This document shows, piece after piece, positions 29,404 to 38,797 of a stretch of DNA of 64,000 nt. Each line of letters starts with the position of its first letter. Within the stretch, counting starts at the first letter, position 1. Source of the DNA: Haliotis asinina. Taxonomy: Eukaryota; Mollusca; Gastropoda; Lepetellida; Haliotidae. The translations under genes were made by a program, and so were the position numbers. A model generated the notes under the pieces. It was given only the letters and a program-made list of their open reading frames with translations. It did no database searches and was not told the DNA's origin. The stretch spans positions 22,732,501-22,796,500 of the forward strand of contig NC_090295.1 of NCBI RefSeq assembly GCF_037392515.1, in the 5' to 3' direction.

Positions 29404-30287
29404 CCAGCGCACAAGGGCCCGGAGTGAAAAAATGCGTCAATATCGGGATCTCCGACCTCGGAGACACGCCCGGTTTCGACGCTCCCGGAGTAGATGGTAA
29501 ATCGTACGCCTTTCAATTGAAAAACAACATTTACAAACGCGTTGAAGTCCCCTCCGGTGGAACCCTAAGTGATATAGTAGATACCACAACAGCAACAGTC
29601 AACACTAAGTACGCCCTTGTCAACACTGGTAATAACTGGATAATATACCCATCGTTCGGGGGTAAACTGTTCGACTTAGACGATGTTGAGAGCACTACCG
29701 TCGCCCGAAACAAGCCATATATGCTCGTCTTCACCGAAGATGACAAGTGGGTGTTGTTACCCGATAACGACTGGTTTCTCAATATTAGACTCGTCTCCCC
29801 CTACGTGTTCACGGATAACAAAGACTACCACCTAAACAAAGTCGTGAACAATGGAACCCTGCTCGTGGCTTACGTCCCAACTCAGAGACTTAGCATAGTC
29901 GTCAGCCCACTCGACGCTATGGCAGCCCACATGCTATCGAGTAAACCGGCCATACAAAACGTGACATTACAGTTGGTGTCTGAATTCGAAGGTGTGGTCA
30001 GTATACTAGAGAGTCTACCGGCAAACTCAACACTGATCATCAAAGTCTACCTAGGGGAACCATCAGGGAATGATGTCGAGATCGTGAAGGGAATCAAACT
30101 CGGGTGGGGGAAACGACACCAGTATCAAGTCTGCAACGTTTACGTGCGGGTGGGTGTCGGCTCCAACACCAGTCTGCAGGGGGTCAACGTGATCGTGGAA
30201 AACAAGATATCACTAACCAAGATCTTCCTGCCTGACAACATACACTTCATCAGAAAACCAGTTGGAAATTATATCGTAATAGTATAA
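29400..30287 (+). CDS. tandem paralogue A, possible fibre/attachment protein
   Basis: 295 residues. After a short head comes ISDLGDTPGFDAPGVDGKSY, then KNNIYKRVEV, a pattern like the N-terminal units of virus and phage fibre proteins (L-x-D-L, D-G-x-x-x, K-x-x-x-Y-x-R-V). A beta-rich domain follows with WFLNIRLVSPYVFTDN and VVNNGTLLVAYVPTQRLS. The next gene repeats both blocks in the same order, so the two arose by tandem duplication. ATG overlaps the previous stop (ATGA). A role on the virion surface is inference only. Confidence 0.6.
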   Translation: MTSAQGPGVKKCVNIGISDLGDTPGFDAPGVDGKSYAFQLKNNIYKRVEVPSGGTLSDIVDTTTATVNTKYALVNTGNNWIIYPSFGGKLFDLDDVESTTVARNKPYMLVFTEDDKWVLLPDNDWFLNIRLVSPYVFTDNKDYHLNKVVNNGTLLVAYVPTQRLSIVVSPLDAMAAHMLSSKPAIQNVTLQLVSEFEGVVSILESLPANSTLIIKVYLGEPSGNDVEIVKGIKLGWGKRHQYQVCNVYVRVGVGSNTSLQGVNVIVENKISLTKIFLPDNIHFIRKPVGNYIVIV

Positions 30288-30289
30288 CA

Positions 30290-30988
30290 ATGACCAGTCA
30301 TCGTCCCAACACTACGCTTAACGACCTAGGAGATACGGAGGGATTCGATCAGCCTGGTGAGGAAGACACCTTATATATCCTGCACTTCAAAGACAACGTG
30401 TACAGACGGGTGTCGTTATCAGATTTTAAAGAGCCCAAATGGCTGATCAACTTAACACTCACCTCACCTTATATCATAATAGACGAAAATGGGTTTGTCA
30501 CTAAGATTAGGAACAACGGTATCTGGACTGTGGATTTCATTCCGGAGAGGGAATTACCCATGGAAGTTACTTATACCGGAAAAAATAGTTTAAGGTCTGG
30601 AGAAAAAAATAAATTAACATATATCAATAATCCTTATAGCAGAAATCTTGTTAATAGAATATTCCCCCCTTTCACACTCATCATAGAAGTCTTATTTTAT
30701 TTAAGCAATGAAAACACCTCAAGAGTACACCAAATTTTACCCGGGGTGTCAATACACTGGTTTGACGAACACTCAAACAAATATTGTCGTATTGTTATAC
30801 AACAGGATACCAACATGGATACTATAACCCGCTTAATAAGCCTCAGTGGGGTTTTTATTACAACAGGAAAGTCTATTAGCTTCTCGCCTATTACCCTGAG
30901 TAGTGATATATCCCTTATTGACTTCAAATACATTGGAAGACTATTAACTGAAACCCAATTAAAATATCTTTCAAAATATATATTATAG
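30290..30988 (+). CDS. tandem paralogue B, possible fibre/attachment protein
   Basis: 232 residues, two bases after the previous stop. NDLGDTEGFDQPGEEDTLYI and KDNVYRRVSL match the first block of paralogue A; WLINLTLTSPYIIIDENGF and IRNNGIWTVDFIPERELPM match the second. It lacks the ~50 residues between the blocks in A, and its C-terminal half is strongly diverged and richer in A/T and Lys/Asn/Ile codons than its neighbours. Fast divergence of one copy would suit a surface-exposed protein, but no function is known. Confidence 0.6.
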   Translation: MTSHRPNTTLNDLGDTEGFDQPGEEDTLYILHFKDNVYRRVSLSDFKEPKWLINLTLTSPYIIIDENGFVTKIRNNGIWTVDFIPERELPMEVTYTGKNSLRSGEKNKLTYINNPYSRNLVNRIFPPFTLIIEVLFYLSNENTSRVHQILPGVSIHWFDEHSNKYCRIVIQQDTNMDTITRLISLSGVFITTGKSISFSPITLSSDISLIDFKYIGRLLTETQLKYLSKYIL

Positions 30989-30989
30989 G

Positions 30990-31607
30990 ATGGGCCTGTA
31001 CCCAGGCGTAGATGAAGTAGCGAAGACGCTGGAAACCGTAGATGGGTTCCGCTTGAGGCAGTTATGTGATGTGAAACGTCAACTAGAACAAGACCGTGAC
31101 ACGCGGAAAGCACTATGTAAAAAGTACCATAGAGCTTTCAATATCATGGACGGGGCTGACACTACCCTTATGGTAACCAGCATGGGACTAGGGGCGGCAG
31201 GTGTTGGGTTGTTAGCTACCATCGTGGCTGCACCTATAGTGCTAGGTATTGAAATAACAGCTGGGGTGGCAGGGGTGTTAGGGTTGGCGCTTAAGTTCGT
31301 ATCACGCAGACTGCATCGTAAGGCATTGAAACACGACGAGATCAGGGTTCTGGCCGAAGCAAAGCTCAACACAGTGAGTGAGCGTATTTCCACGGCACTC
31401 TCTGACAGTAAGATCTCAGAAGAGGAGTTTCGTTCAATCCTCTCTGAACTCAAAAAATATAAAGGAATGAAACAAGATATTCGATCCAAGTCTCGTAAGT
31501 CTGCTATCAGCGAGGACGAGAAAAAAAAGTACATAGAACAGGGGATACAAAAAGCCCAGCAAGCCTTTATTACGAACACCAAAGTGATCATAGGCGGTTC
31601 ACGTTAA
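30990..31607 (+). CDS. membrane protein with helical hairpin and coiled coil
   Basis: 205 residues, start MGLYPGVDEVAKTLETV after TATATATTATAGG. An N-terminal helical region (FRLRQLCDVKRQLEQDRDTR), a glycine/alanine-rich double hydrophobic stretch (~62-105: GLGAAGVGLLATIVAAPIVL, and ITAGVAGVLGLALKFV), then a long basic coiled coil (ISEEEFRSILSELKKYKGMK). I have seen this protein type repeatedly next to Polinton ends in cnidarians and molluscs; function unknown, membrane remodelling would be a guess. Intact, last gene before the right terminal repeat. Confidence 0.7.
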   Translation: MGLYPGVDEVAKTLETVDGFRLRQLCDVKRQLEQDRDTRKALCKKYHRAFNIMDGADTTLMVTSMGLGAAGVGLLATIVAAPIVLGIEITAGVAGVLGLALKFVSRRLHRKALKHDEIRVLAEAKLNTVSERISTALSDSKISEEEFRSILSELKKYKGMKQDIRSKSRKSAISEDEKKKYIEQGIQKAQQAFITNTKVIIGGSR

Positions 31608-31651
31608 ACTGTTTCATCGAGGTAAACGTGACATAGACCGCCAACTTTTTT

Positions 31652-31739
31652 GTAGTAGGGGTAATAGTAGCAAGAGCTAAGGGCCCAACCAAAGCCTTAG
31701 TTAGTAAATAAGGCGTTGTAGAGACTTTTTTTGAAAGTG
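31652..31739 (+). repeat. internal truncated copy of the element tip
   Basis: 88 bp starting gtagtaggggtaatagtagc and ending gaaagtg match 31990-32077 inside the right terminal repeat with three mismatches, in direct orientation 338 bp apart. The internal copy lacks the outermost ~28 bases of the tip and runs directly into the terminal repeat at 31745. Confidence 0.93.
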
Positions 31740-31744
31740 GTCCA

Positions 31745-32105
31745 GAGAAACAGATACCAGATAGGGCCCTAGTGAGGTATCTATACCAGCCGGGGGAACA
31801 CGAGGGTGATAGCCGTAAGCGGGCCACCGATCCTATATGGTCAGTCAAAACTTACAACATAGATAAAGTGGATATGAAAGCCGACGAACCTAACTTATAC
31901 TACTTGAGGGATGGGCCGGGTAGGGGGTTTGTAAGAGAAGAATTATTGATCGTACCGTACGGCGCAGTGTTACCTCCAACACACGTTAAGTAGTAGGGGT
32001 AATAGTAGCAAGAGCTAAGGGCCCAACCAAAGCCTTATTTAGTAAATAAGGCTTTGTAGAGACTTTTCTTGAAAGTGTTTTAAAACCCCCATTGTATATA
32101 CTACT
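31745..32105. repeat. right terminal inverted repeat (361 bp)
   Basis: Reverse complement of 4053-4413. It contains an integrase 3' fragment (31748-31993, ending PPTHVK and TAG) that lacks the catalytic core. The hairpin is at 32028-32056. Confidence 0.93.
31748..31993 (+). pseudogene. integrase C-terminal fragment in the right terminal repeat
   Basis: About 80 codons (RYLYQPGEHEGDSRK to PPTHVK) nearly identical to the end of the integrase at 4165-4413, differing at a Gly/Glu position and an Ala/Thr position. It carries no catalytic residues and exists only because the terminal repeat reaches into the gene. Confidence 0.95.
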
Positions 32106-32110
32106 GCGTC
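32106..32110. repeat. target site duplication, right copy (gcgtc)
   Basis: Matches 4048-4052 on the other side of the element. Confidence 0.85.
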
Positions 32111-32353
32111 CTGTCTGGTAATGAGGCATAGACAAGAGGAAACATTTTCAGGTGGACGATGGTATGGATGGTGTACAATCTCATGGATTGTTCAGTGGTG
32201 TTGACTGTAGCTGGACATGTAGCTACGCAACATCTCCAATGAATATTGGTGTTTTCTGCGTATCTTAACTCTGAATTTGTTTCCTTGGTACACAAGATTC
32301 AGACCTCCATGCTTGTTAGGAACAGACTCCAAGTTCACCTGTACATTTGCCAT
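32106..32353 (-). pseudogene. FLYWCH/MULE-type transposase pseudogene, 5' half
   Basis: From ATG 32353 the minus strand reads NKHGGLNLVYQGNKFRVKIR, then after a frameshift HWRCCVATCPATVNT: the FLYWCH zinc finger (C-x(4)-C core visible). It then jumps to LYTIHTIVHLKMFPLVYASL-PDRT, the start of the MULE catalytic region, so an internal deletion must precede the Polinton insertion. It continues in frame at 4052. Confidence 0.82.
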
Positions 32354-35300
32354 TTACAATGGTGAAATAACTAACCATAGACAATTTATACCCCCTTTAG
32401 AAAATTAAAAACAGTAAATACATAGCATGAAAGTTTAATCAAATATCAATCAGTGTCGGAAAAATCAAAAGTGTTCGCCATACAGCCTGAACATACCTGA
32501 GCTCACCTCACCCCTATTGGCGTGGCATCTTTCACTTTATGACATGTCCCCTCTGCTTGTGAAGACAGGATTAGTTTTAATCTGCTTCAGTGTGGTGGCA
32601 AACCAGGAATAAACCGTTTAAATGGGCATCTTTCACTTTATGACATGTCCCCTCTGCTTGTGAAGACAGGATTAGTTTTAATCTGCTTCAGTGTGGTGGC
32701 AAACCAGGAATAAACCGTTTAAATGGGCACTGGTGCGGAGCAGTTTCCGTGGACTGGTGTAAACTTTTGTTATTATTTTTCTCCCGTGAGTACCCAGATG
32801 ATATCCCAGAATTCGTGACTGGTTCGCGACCTCTGCTGCGCAGTCCGTATGCGCAATTGATAGTTTAATTACAGACAGATCAACTAAGGTGAAGTCATTT
32901 TTACTTTATTACAAATGTATTATGAAAACAAATGAAACACTTTGAAGGTTAATCATCTGCCAGTGGTAGAAATGGTAAAAAACTATCAGGGCGGAAAAAT
33001 AACGAAGCCAATGTACGTCTCTATATTTTGTCTCACAACCCTAATTAGTTTATTGTCATATTTTTATGATTTTGAAAAATTATAAAAGAACACACGGGCT
33101 GCTTATACTTATAATAAATTTCTAACATGACTGTAACATTTGAACATTGTATAGACTGCTAAGGTGGATCCTATTTCACACACGCCCTATGCGCGATCTA
33201 GTGTGTGTTTTCTGTCATATAGATTCTGCTGAATGCTACAACAAATAAATTAAATGCAAATAATGAATTTAAAACAAGTTAAAACAATTTTATAGCAAAA
33301 ATGTCAGGCTACTACTTTGTTCAGGAATGTATCCATCAATATCCACATAAAAGAAATCGTATTCCATTCATCTGCAGCTGGTAAATAATCCTGCTCTGTG
33401 TCGTGTGTCTTACAACAGTCTAATTTGCGAAAAAGTAACACATCGTTTCAAGTCTTTCACATTGGTGAAAACCTGATAAACCTCTCATTGGTCACCCAAG
33501 ATAGCACACCTGGCAACTAATTTTATGATGTCCGCCATTCTAAGTAATTTAGTTAACCAATAATGGGCAATCAATCAATCAACGCAAGGGTGGTTATTTC
33601 TTTGAAGGGAGGATGACTTGGTTGTTTTTACACTCGCACTTTACGACAGGGTGTAGTCAGTATAAATTAGTACATCTACACACATTGCCCTTTGATAAAT
33701 CCTCTAGAAGAAAAAGTAATTAATCAATCAGTGAGTTATCGGTTAATCCTTTGATCGATGTTTGTTTTTGTAACTCAGCTGATAAACTCTCTTGCCTCAC
33801 TTACATGCACATATTACATAACATACAATACATTTGCCATTACAGACCTTAATTTATAATGTTGAGTATTTACTCCAGACAGGAGAAATGCCAAATGGGA
33901 ACCTTTGTTGAGTAACCGAAGTGGTGTTACCACTATTTATACCTGTTATAAATTCATTAACTGACCATCCAGAGAATGATGACAAATAATACGTGTAGGT
34001 TTACACCATCAAACGCGAGTTACAGCAAGGAAGATGTAATCTCTGTGTCGCATGCAGCCTGAAAACACTTATGGGCCGAAACTGTTTTGAGGATACCAAA
34101 GGAACTTCGTTGTTACATAAGAAATGCACATAGGTATTTGCTGTGTACTTGGGTAAATGCGTAAGAAAAGTTTCAGATTTCTCTACAAATGGCAAAGTCG
34201 TTGTTATTAGTTTACAAATTCAAATAAATCAACTGCGTGTTTTTATTATCATAGATAATTAACCAGAGTCGTAGCTACCAACATTTACGTATGATGTTTG
34301 CTATGACTGTTGGGCCAACCCTCAAAACTATCTAAATATAAAGCTTTGCAATCTTTCGGACTTATATGAAACAAATGGCTTGCTACACGTATGTAGACAT
34401 CATATTTTTACATAACTTGATTAAATATCGAGGTAAAAACACAGAAATAGGATAAAATTGGATCAGTCACTATACCATCCAGGCATCAGAAAAAAACTAC
34501 ACTGCTGGGATATTTTGTTACAATCAGATAAGGAATACCATGAATATTTTTAAATAACAGCATGTGATGGACATCTGGCCTCCTCACTTTTTAGGGTGAA
34601 GAAATTTTGCTAATGTGGACAGAAGCCCAGTCCCTTAGTCCGCTACGGTCGAGGGAGCGGATGCTGACCAATTTGCTCCTTCCTTTTGTACTTAGACCGT
34701 TGGTGAGAACCACTATTCGCTTCGCATCAGTGCCCCTTTTACGCCACGCCCACCAAGATCTACCTGTCAGCTATTTTCCGATCACTGTAATTTACTTTAC
34801 CAATTTATACGGTCTCACTTCGCTCTCACTTCCATCATGAAACAATAACCGAGTTAAAATACAAGTAGTTAATTTCATTCGCCACTTCAATGGTTTTCAC
34901 AAATGAATCAATTATAATATTGTGGCCAAGGAACAGTTGTCTATAAAGGGGGAAATCAGACAAACAAATAAGCGTAGGAAATATTTCAACCTATAATTCC
35001 AGGAATGTGAAACATAAACTTATTCTGAAAATAGGCAATTTTGACGGAAACAAGCATCTCCATTTAAACTGAAAATGAGCCCCAATGAGCTCGGGGGTAT
35101 CCTCTCCTCTCCGCCAGATTGTAAAAGCAGGTCACATCGCTTGTCTTACCTAGCCATAGTGCAATGTTATTTTAACATGACCTTGTTGGATAGACTCTCT
35201 CTAAGTGAGAGTGAACCGCTTGGGGATTGAGAAGCAGAGGAAGTCTGCCCTTGAATCATTTTCTATCGAGGCATTACTCAAAGGGGTTGGGCGGAAGAGT

Positions 35301-36154
35301 GAACAATGGGATTCTGTGACAATGAGGCCCTGATACCCCCAGAAAGTGGGGTTAGTCCCACCTGTCCGGTTTGTTTGATATGCCGACAGTCCCGTGCGGG
35401 GGGTTACCATCTTATCTTTGATATATCGACTATAGCCTGTATTGGAAAGTCGAATGCTGGACAGGGGGAGCAATATAAAGTTATATACTTTTAAGGGTTA
35501 AAAGGGTCAGAAGGTAAATTTTAACAACATTTTAATTCTGCGTTTAATTAACAATGCCTCATAACTTTACATTTTGATATTCATAACAACACATATACAA
35601 AATTTTCTAAATTAACATTTTTTATCGGTCCACGAAGGAAGAACATTTAAAAATCCTAATCCCCAAATTACGTTAGTATCAAATACTTATATCGTCATTC
35701 CAGATCAAATATGAAAATAATCAGGTGAAGGCAAGATGAATGAAGTGATTGATGAGGGTAAGAGCAACACGTCCTCAAGTGTTCATTAGTGCGTTCATAT
35801 GAACATAACTGGGAGTTATGTGCCTGTTTTAGACTAATAGCTAGTCTCTGAAATGAACATATTTTACTGAAAAAACGTTCACAGTGAAAAAAATAAAATA
35901 ATGAAATGGTCAAATGGAGCCCTGAGACTTCCTTCATTCAGTAGATTTTATTGGGGAATTTACAACCCAACCGATTGCGTGTGGTAACCCGGGGTTTTTT
36001 TAGATTGAGTTACTGCTATCAGCTTGAGTTGTCCGAGCCTAGAATACATTTAGGTTAAAATTATGTCACCAAAAGACCTAGAGTCATTTCATTAATCTTA
36101 TGATCATTTCATAGTTACGGTGGACTGCTGTGTTACCCAGAAGGCCTTTTTACC
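32354..36154. other. intergenic, A/T-rich; one short tandem duplication and dispersed repeat scraps
   Basis: No gene recognised. At 32526-32727 a 101-bp unit (catctttcactttatgacat, then aaaccgtttaaatggg) occurs twice in tandem. At about 34570-34870 lies a relative of the repeat at 3045-3160. 35085-35500 is less A/T-rich and has a possible short coding remnant (ESGVSPTCPVCLICRQSR on the plus strand, a CxxC pair) that I cannot assign. The part just before 36155 should hold the Toll-like receptor promoter; no element was chosen. Confidence 0.5.
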
Positions 36155-38797
36155 ATGAATGTGAAAGTGTATGTATTTTCAAATCACTTGCACATGGATT
36201 ATTGTTTACAAGTCGTGTCTTTAACCGTGGCCCTGTTAGCAGGAGGATCAAGTCTCGAGTGTCAGCAATGTCAGTGTTCTGAAAGCAGGCACTCTATAAC
36301 TGCTGACTGTACAAACAGAAACTTGTCATCCGTTCCCAGTAACCTCCCATATAATATCACCAATCTGAAACTGGCTCGTAACAAAATTTCATCCCTTGGA
36401 AAGCAGCTGAAAAAATACATTTTCCTGAAAATACTTGATTTATCGTTCAATTATCTGAAAAAGCTCGACCGCTACGACTTTGCCGGACTTTCTGAATTGC
36501 AAGCCCTCAATCTCAGCTACAATCACTTACGTCTCTCTGAAGAAGTGTATCCAAATGGTATGTTCCAGTCTCAGACAAAACTACGGTTGCTGATAATAAA
36601 CAACAATTCTCCTCCCGAGAATGAAGCCGATTTGAGTGACACAGACACTTCACTTTACTACCCAGATGAAACTTTCCAGGATCTGGTTTCCCTTCAGGAA
36701 CTTCACATTGATGGACTTAAGAATCCAATGTTTGGAGAAGGCTTTAGATGCACCAACATCACGAAACTGACGATTGGAGGAAACTGCAATATGAGGGACA
36801 TTTCAAACGAAACATTCCGCTACTTAAAACGATTAACACACTTAGACATTACAAATTGTGTAATAACTGATATTGGCCAATCTGCATTTGAGCCCCTCCA
36901 AAACATTCACATGTTAGACATGTCCCAAAATTCCGATCTTGGATTAGACAAGGCTTTTGCTAGTTTGTACGGTCTTCGTAATTCTCCACTGAAAATTCTA
37001 AAAGCAAACAAACTGAACAGATATCAAGGTATCGGCATTCTCGTAACAGCGGAACACGTTAAATACATGTCTGGTATGGTTCTTGAGGAATTACACATGG
37101 ATGACAACCGGATAGAAATACTGGATCCTCGAGTACCCGTTCTCCTACCACAAACTCTGAAAGTTCTCTTTGTTAGAAAAAACAAGTTTTCATTTGGTTT
37201 GTATCTTCTAACACTAACATCAATGACCAACCTGCAGTTTGTGGATGCTTCGTCGGGTCACTTGTCCCATGCTCGTCCATTTTCAGTCCAGGCAGAAGCT
37301 CAGCTTGATTCTTACCTCACTGAGTTAGAGACAAACCCTCACATGGCTCATGGTGACACTTCAAATGCTGGGGAAAGTTCTAGTTCATTGTCTGATGTCA
37401 CCAAGTCTGTGAAACATATTTTTTCTCTATTTGAAGATCTTTCTGATGGTGATTCACCATGGCCAGGAAATTTCACAATTCATGTTCCACCGAATGCAAC
37501 ATATGCAAACGTCAGCAACGCAAAACTGAGTTACACTATTCCTAGAATACGATTTGGTAAAAATATACTAAAGACTTTGGATCTGTCATATAATTTCTTT
37601 ACAAAGTGGTTTGGACCAGTTATTGGACTTCATCATCTAGAATTTGGTGATGTGTCACACAATTATTGTGATTTTATAAACATACACTTCTTTGATGATT
37701 TGATTTCACTGAGAATACTGAACATAAGTTTCAATTATCTTGGCTATACATTACATGATGGAACATTTAGTACGTTACTCAAGCTTGAACATCTGGACCT
37801 TTCAAATAATAAACTGAGTTCTCTTCCAAGGGACGTTTTTAAAGGCTTAGAAAATCTTAAGTACTTGAGTGTTGGGTCCAACTATTTGAACAAGTGGAAT
37901 GCCAACATTGGGGACCTGAGGAAGTTGAAACTTTTAGATGTATCCGATAATCTCTTTGAGGAGCTTGATGTCATATTTAGAAATCAGATTGATGACAATG
38001 CGAGCAAAGAACTGAAAATGAGGCTTCATAAAAACCCATGGAAATGCACATGTGAGACACTGAGCTTCTTGAAGTGGTTGGACACTAAACGAAGTCGTGT
38101 TTATGATCTTCAGGACCTACTCTGTACAGGGTCTGATGGTAGCCAGAAAAACATGACCAACCTACATGACATCATTATGGAACTGGAGAAGAGCTGTGCA
38201 TCCTACACTGGTGTGGTGATTGGGGTGCTCAGTCTCATCATGTTGGTCCTGATATTTGCTGTGACAGGCATCGTGTACAGATACAGGTGGAAACTGAGGT
38301 GCCTCTACTACGTTGCCCGTAACCGACACAGAGGCTACCTGCCTGTAGAAGAGGAGGATCAGGAGTTCGAGTTTGATGCCTTCATATCCTACGCTGATGA
38401 GGACCGTGGACTTGTAGTTAGGAAAATGAGGCAGAGGCTTGAAGAGATGCAAGGTCTAAAGCTCTGTATTCATCACCGAGACTTTCTCGTTGGGGAAGCT
38501 ATTGCTGCCAACATCCTAAACGCTGTTCAATCCAGCAGGAAGACAGTGATTGCCCTGTCAAGACACTTCTTGAGGAGCTACTGGTGTAAGTACGAAGTGG
38601 AGATGGCTAAGATGGAGAGTATCTACACGGGACGGAACATCCTGCTGGTTGTTGTCTTGGAGAACATCCCTGTGAAGGACCTGCCCCCTGACATTGTGGA
38701 GTTGATGTGTCAAGATTCCTATGTAGAGTACACTGATAATCAGGATGGTCAGGAAGTGTTCTGGCACAATCTGGAGCGAGCAATACGTAGGATGTAA
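36155..38797 (+). CDS. Toll-like receptor (LRR-TM-TIR), single exon
   Basis: 880 codons, intact. Met 14 (36194) gives a better signal peptide (MDYCLQVVSLTVALLAGG) than Met 1. An N-terminal cysteine cap (CQQCQCSES, TADCTNRNLSSVP) is followed by about twenty leucine-rich repeats (LEHLDLSNNKLSSLP is typical) with an irregular Ser-rich insert near residues 390-440, a C-terminal cap (NPWKCTCETLSFLKWL, residues ~626-683), a membrane helix (~686-711) and a cytoplasmic TIR domain (~738-880: box 1 FDAFISYA, box 2 HHRDFLVGEA, box 3 FWHNLERAI). Single-cysteine-cluster type. It would sense microbial or self ligands and recruit MyD88-like adaptors. Box 2 has Val in place of the usual Pro. A close paralogue lies inverted at the window's end. 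Confidence 0.95.
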   Translation: MNVKVYVFSNHLHMDYCLQVVSLTVALLAGGSSLECQQCQCSESRHSITADCTNRNLSSVPSNLPYNITNLKLARNKISSLGKQLKKYIFLKILDLSFNYLKKLDRYDFAGLSELQALNLSYNHLRLSEEVYPNGMFQSQTKLRLLIINNNSPPENEADLSDTDTSLYYPDETFQDLVSLQELHIDGLKNPMFGEGFRCTNITKLTIGGNCNMRDISNETFRYLKRLTHLDITNCVITDIGQSAFEPLQNIHMLDMSQNSDLGLDKAFASLYGLRNSPLKILKANKLNRYQGIGILVTAEHVKYMSGMVLEELHMDDNRIEILDPRVPVLLPQTLKVLFVRKNKFSFGLYLLTLTSMTNLQFVDASSGHLSHARPFSVQAEAQLDSYLTELETNPHMAHGDTSNAGESSSSLSDVTKSVKHIFSLFEDLSDGDSPWPGNFTIHVPPNATYANVSNAKLSYTIPRIRFGKNILKTLDLSYNFFTKWFGPVIGLHHLEFGDVSHNYCDFINIHFFDDLISLRILNISFNYLGYTLHDGTFSTLLKLEHLDLSNNKLSSLPRDVFKGLENLKYLSVGSNYLNKWNANIGDLRKLKLLDVSDNLFEELDVIFRNQIDDNASKELKMRLHKNPWKCTCETLSFLKWLDTKRSRVYDLQDLLCTGSDGSQKNMTNLHDIIMELEKSCASYTGVVIGVLSLIMLVLIFAVTGIVYRYRWKLRCLYYVARNRHRGYLPVEEEDQEFEFDAFISYADEDRGLVVRKMRQRLEEMQGLKLCIHHRDFLVGEAIAANILNAVQSSRKTVIALSRHFLRSYWCKYEVEMAKMESIYTGRNILLVVVLENIPVKDLPPDIVELMCQDSYVEYTDNQDGQEVFWHNLERAIRRM

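Larger units (their letters stand above)
4053..32105. mobile_element. Polinton/Maverick (adintovirus-like) element, about 28 kb
   Basis: The ends are 361-bp terminal inverted repeats starting AGTAGTATAT, bounded by a gcgtc duplication inside a MULE pseudogene. Between them lie the Polinton hallmark genes: retroviral-type integrase, protein-primed family B DNA polymerase, FtsK/HerA-like packaging ATPase, and major and minor capsid proteins. Known elements are usually 15-20 kb; here the two gene-bearing arms (about 10.1 kb and 4.3 kb) are split by about 13.5 kb of satellites and other mobile-element genes. Three core genes carry stops or frameshifts, so this copy cannot make a full set of proteins. 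No adenain-like cysteine protease was recognised. Confidence 0.93.

Noticed and set aside
4047-32111. A 6-bp target duplication
   Set aside because: The sixth base does not match on either side (cgcgtc left, gcgtcc right); only gcgtc is shared in register.
35306-35494. Small CxxC-containing protein
   Set aside because: 62 codons, one CPVC-like motif only, no promoter or relative in the window; mentioned only in the intergenic entry.
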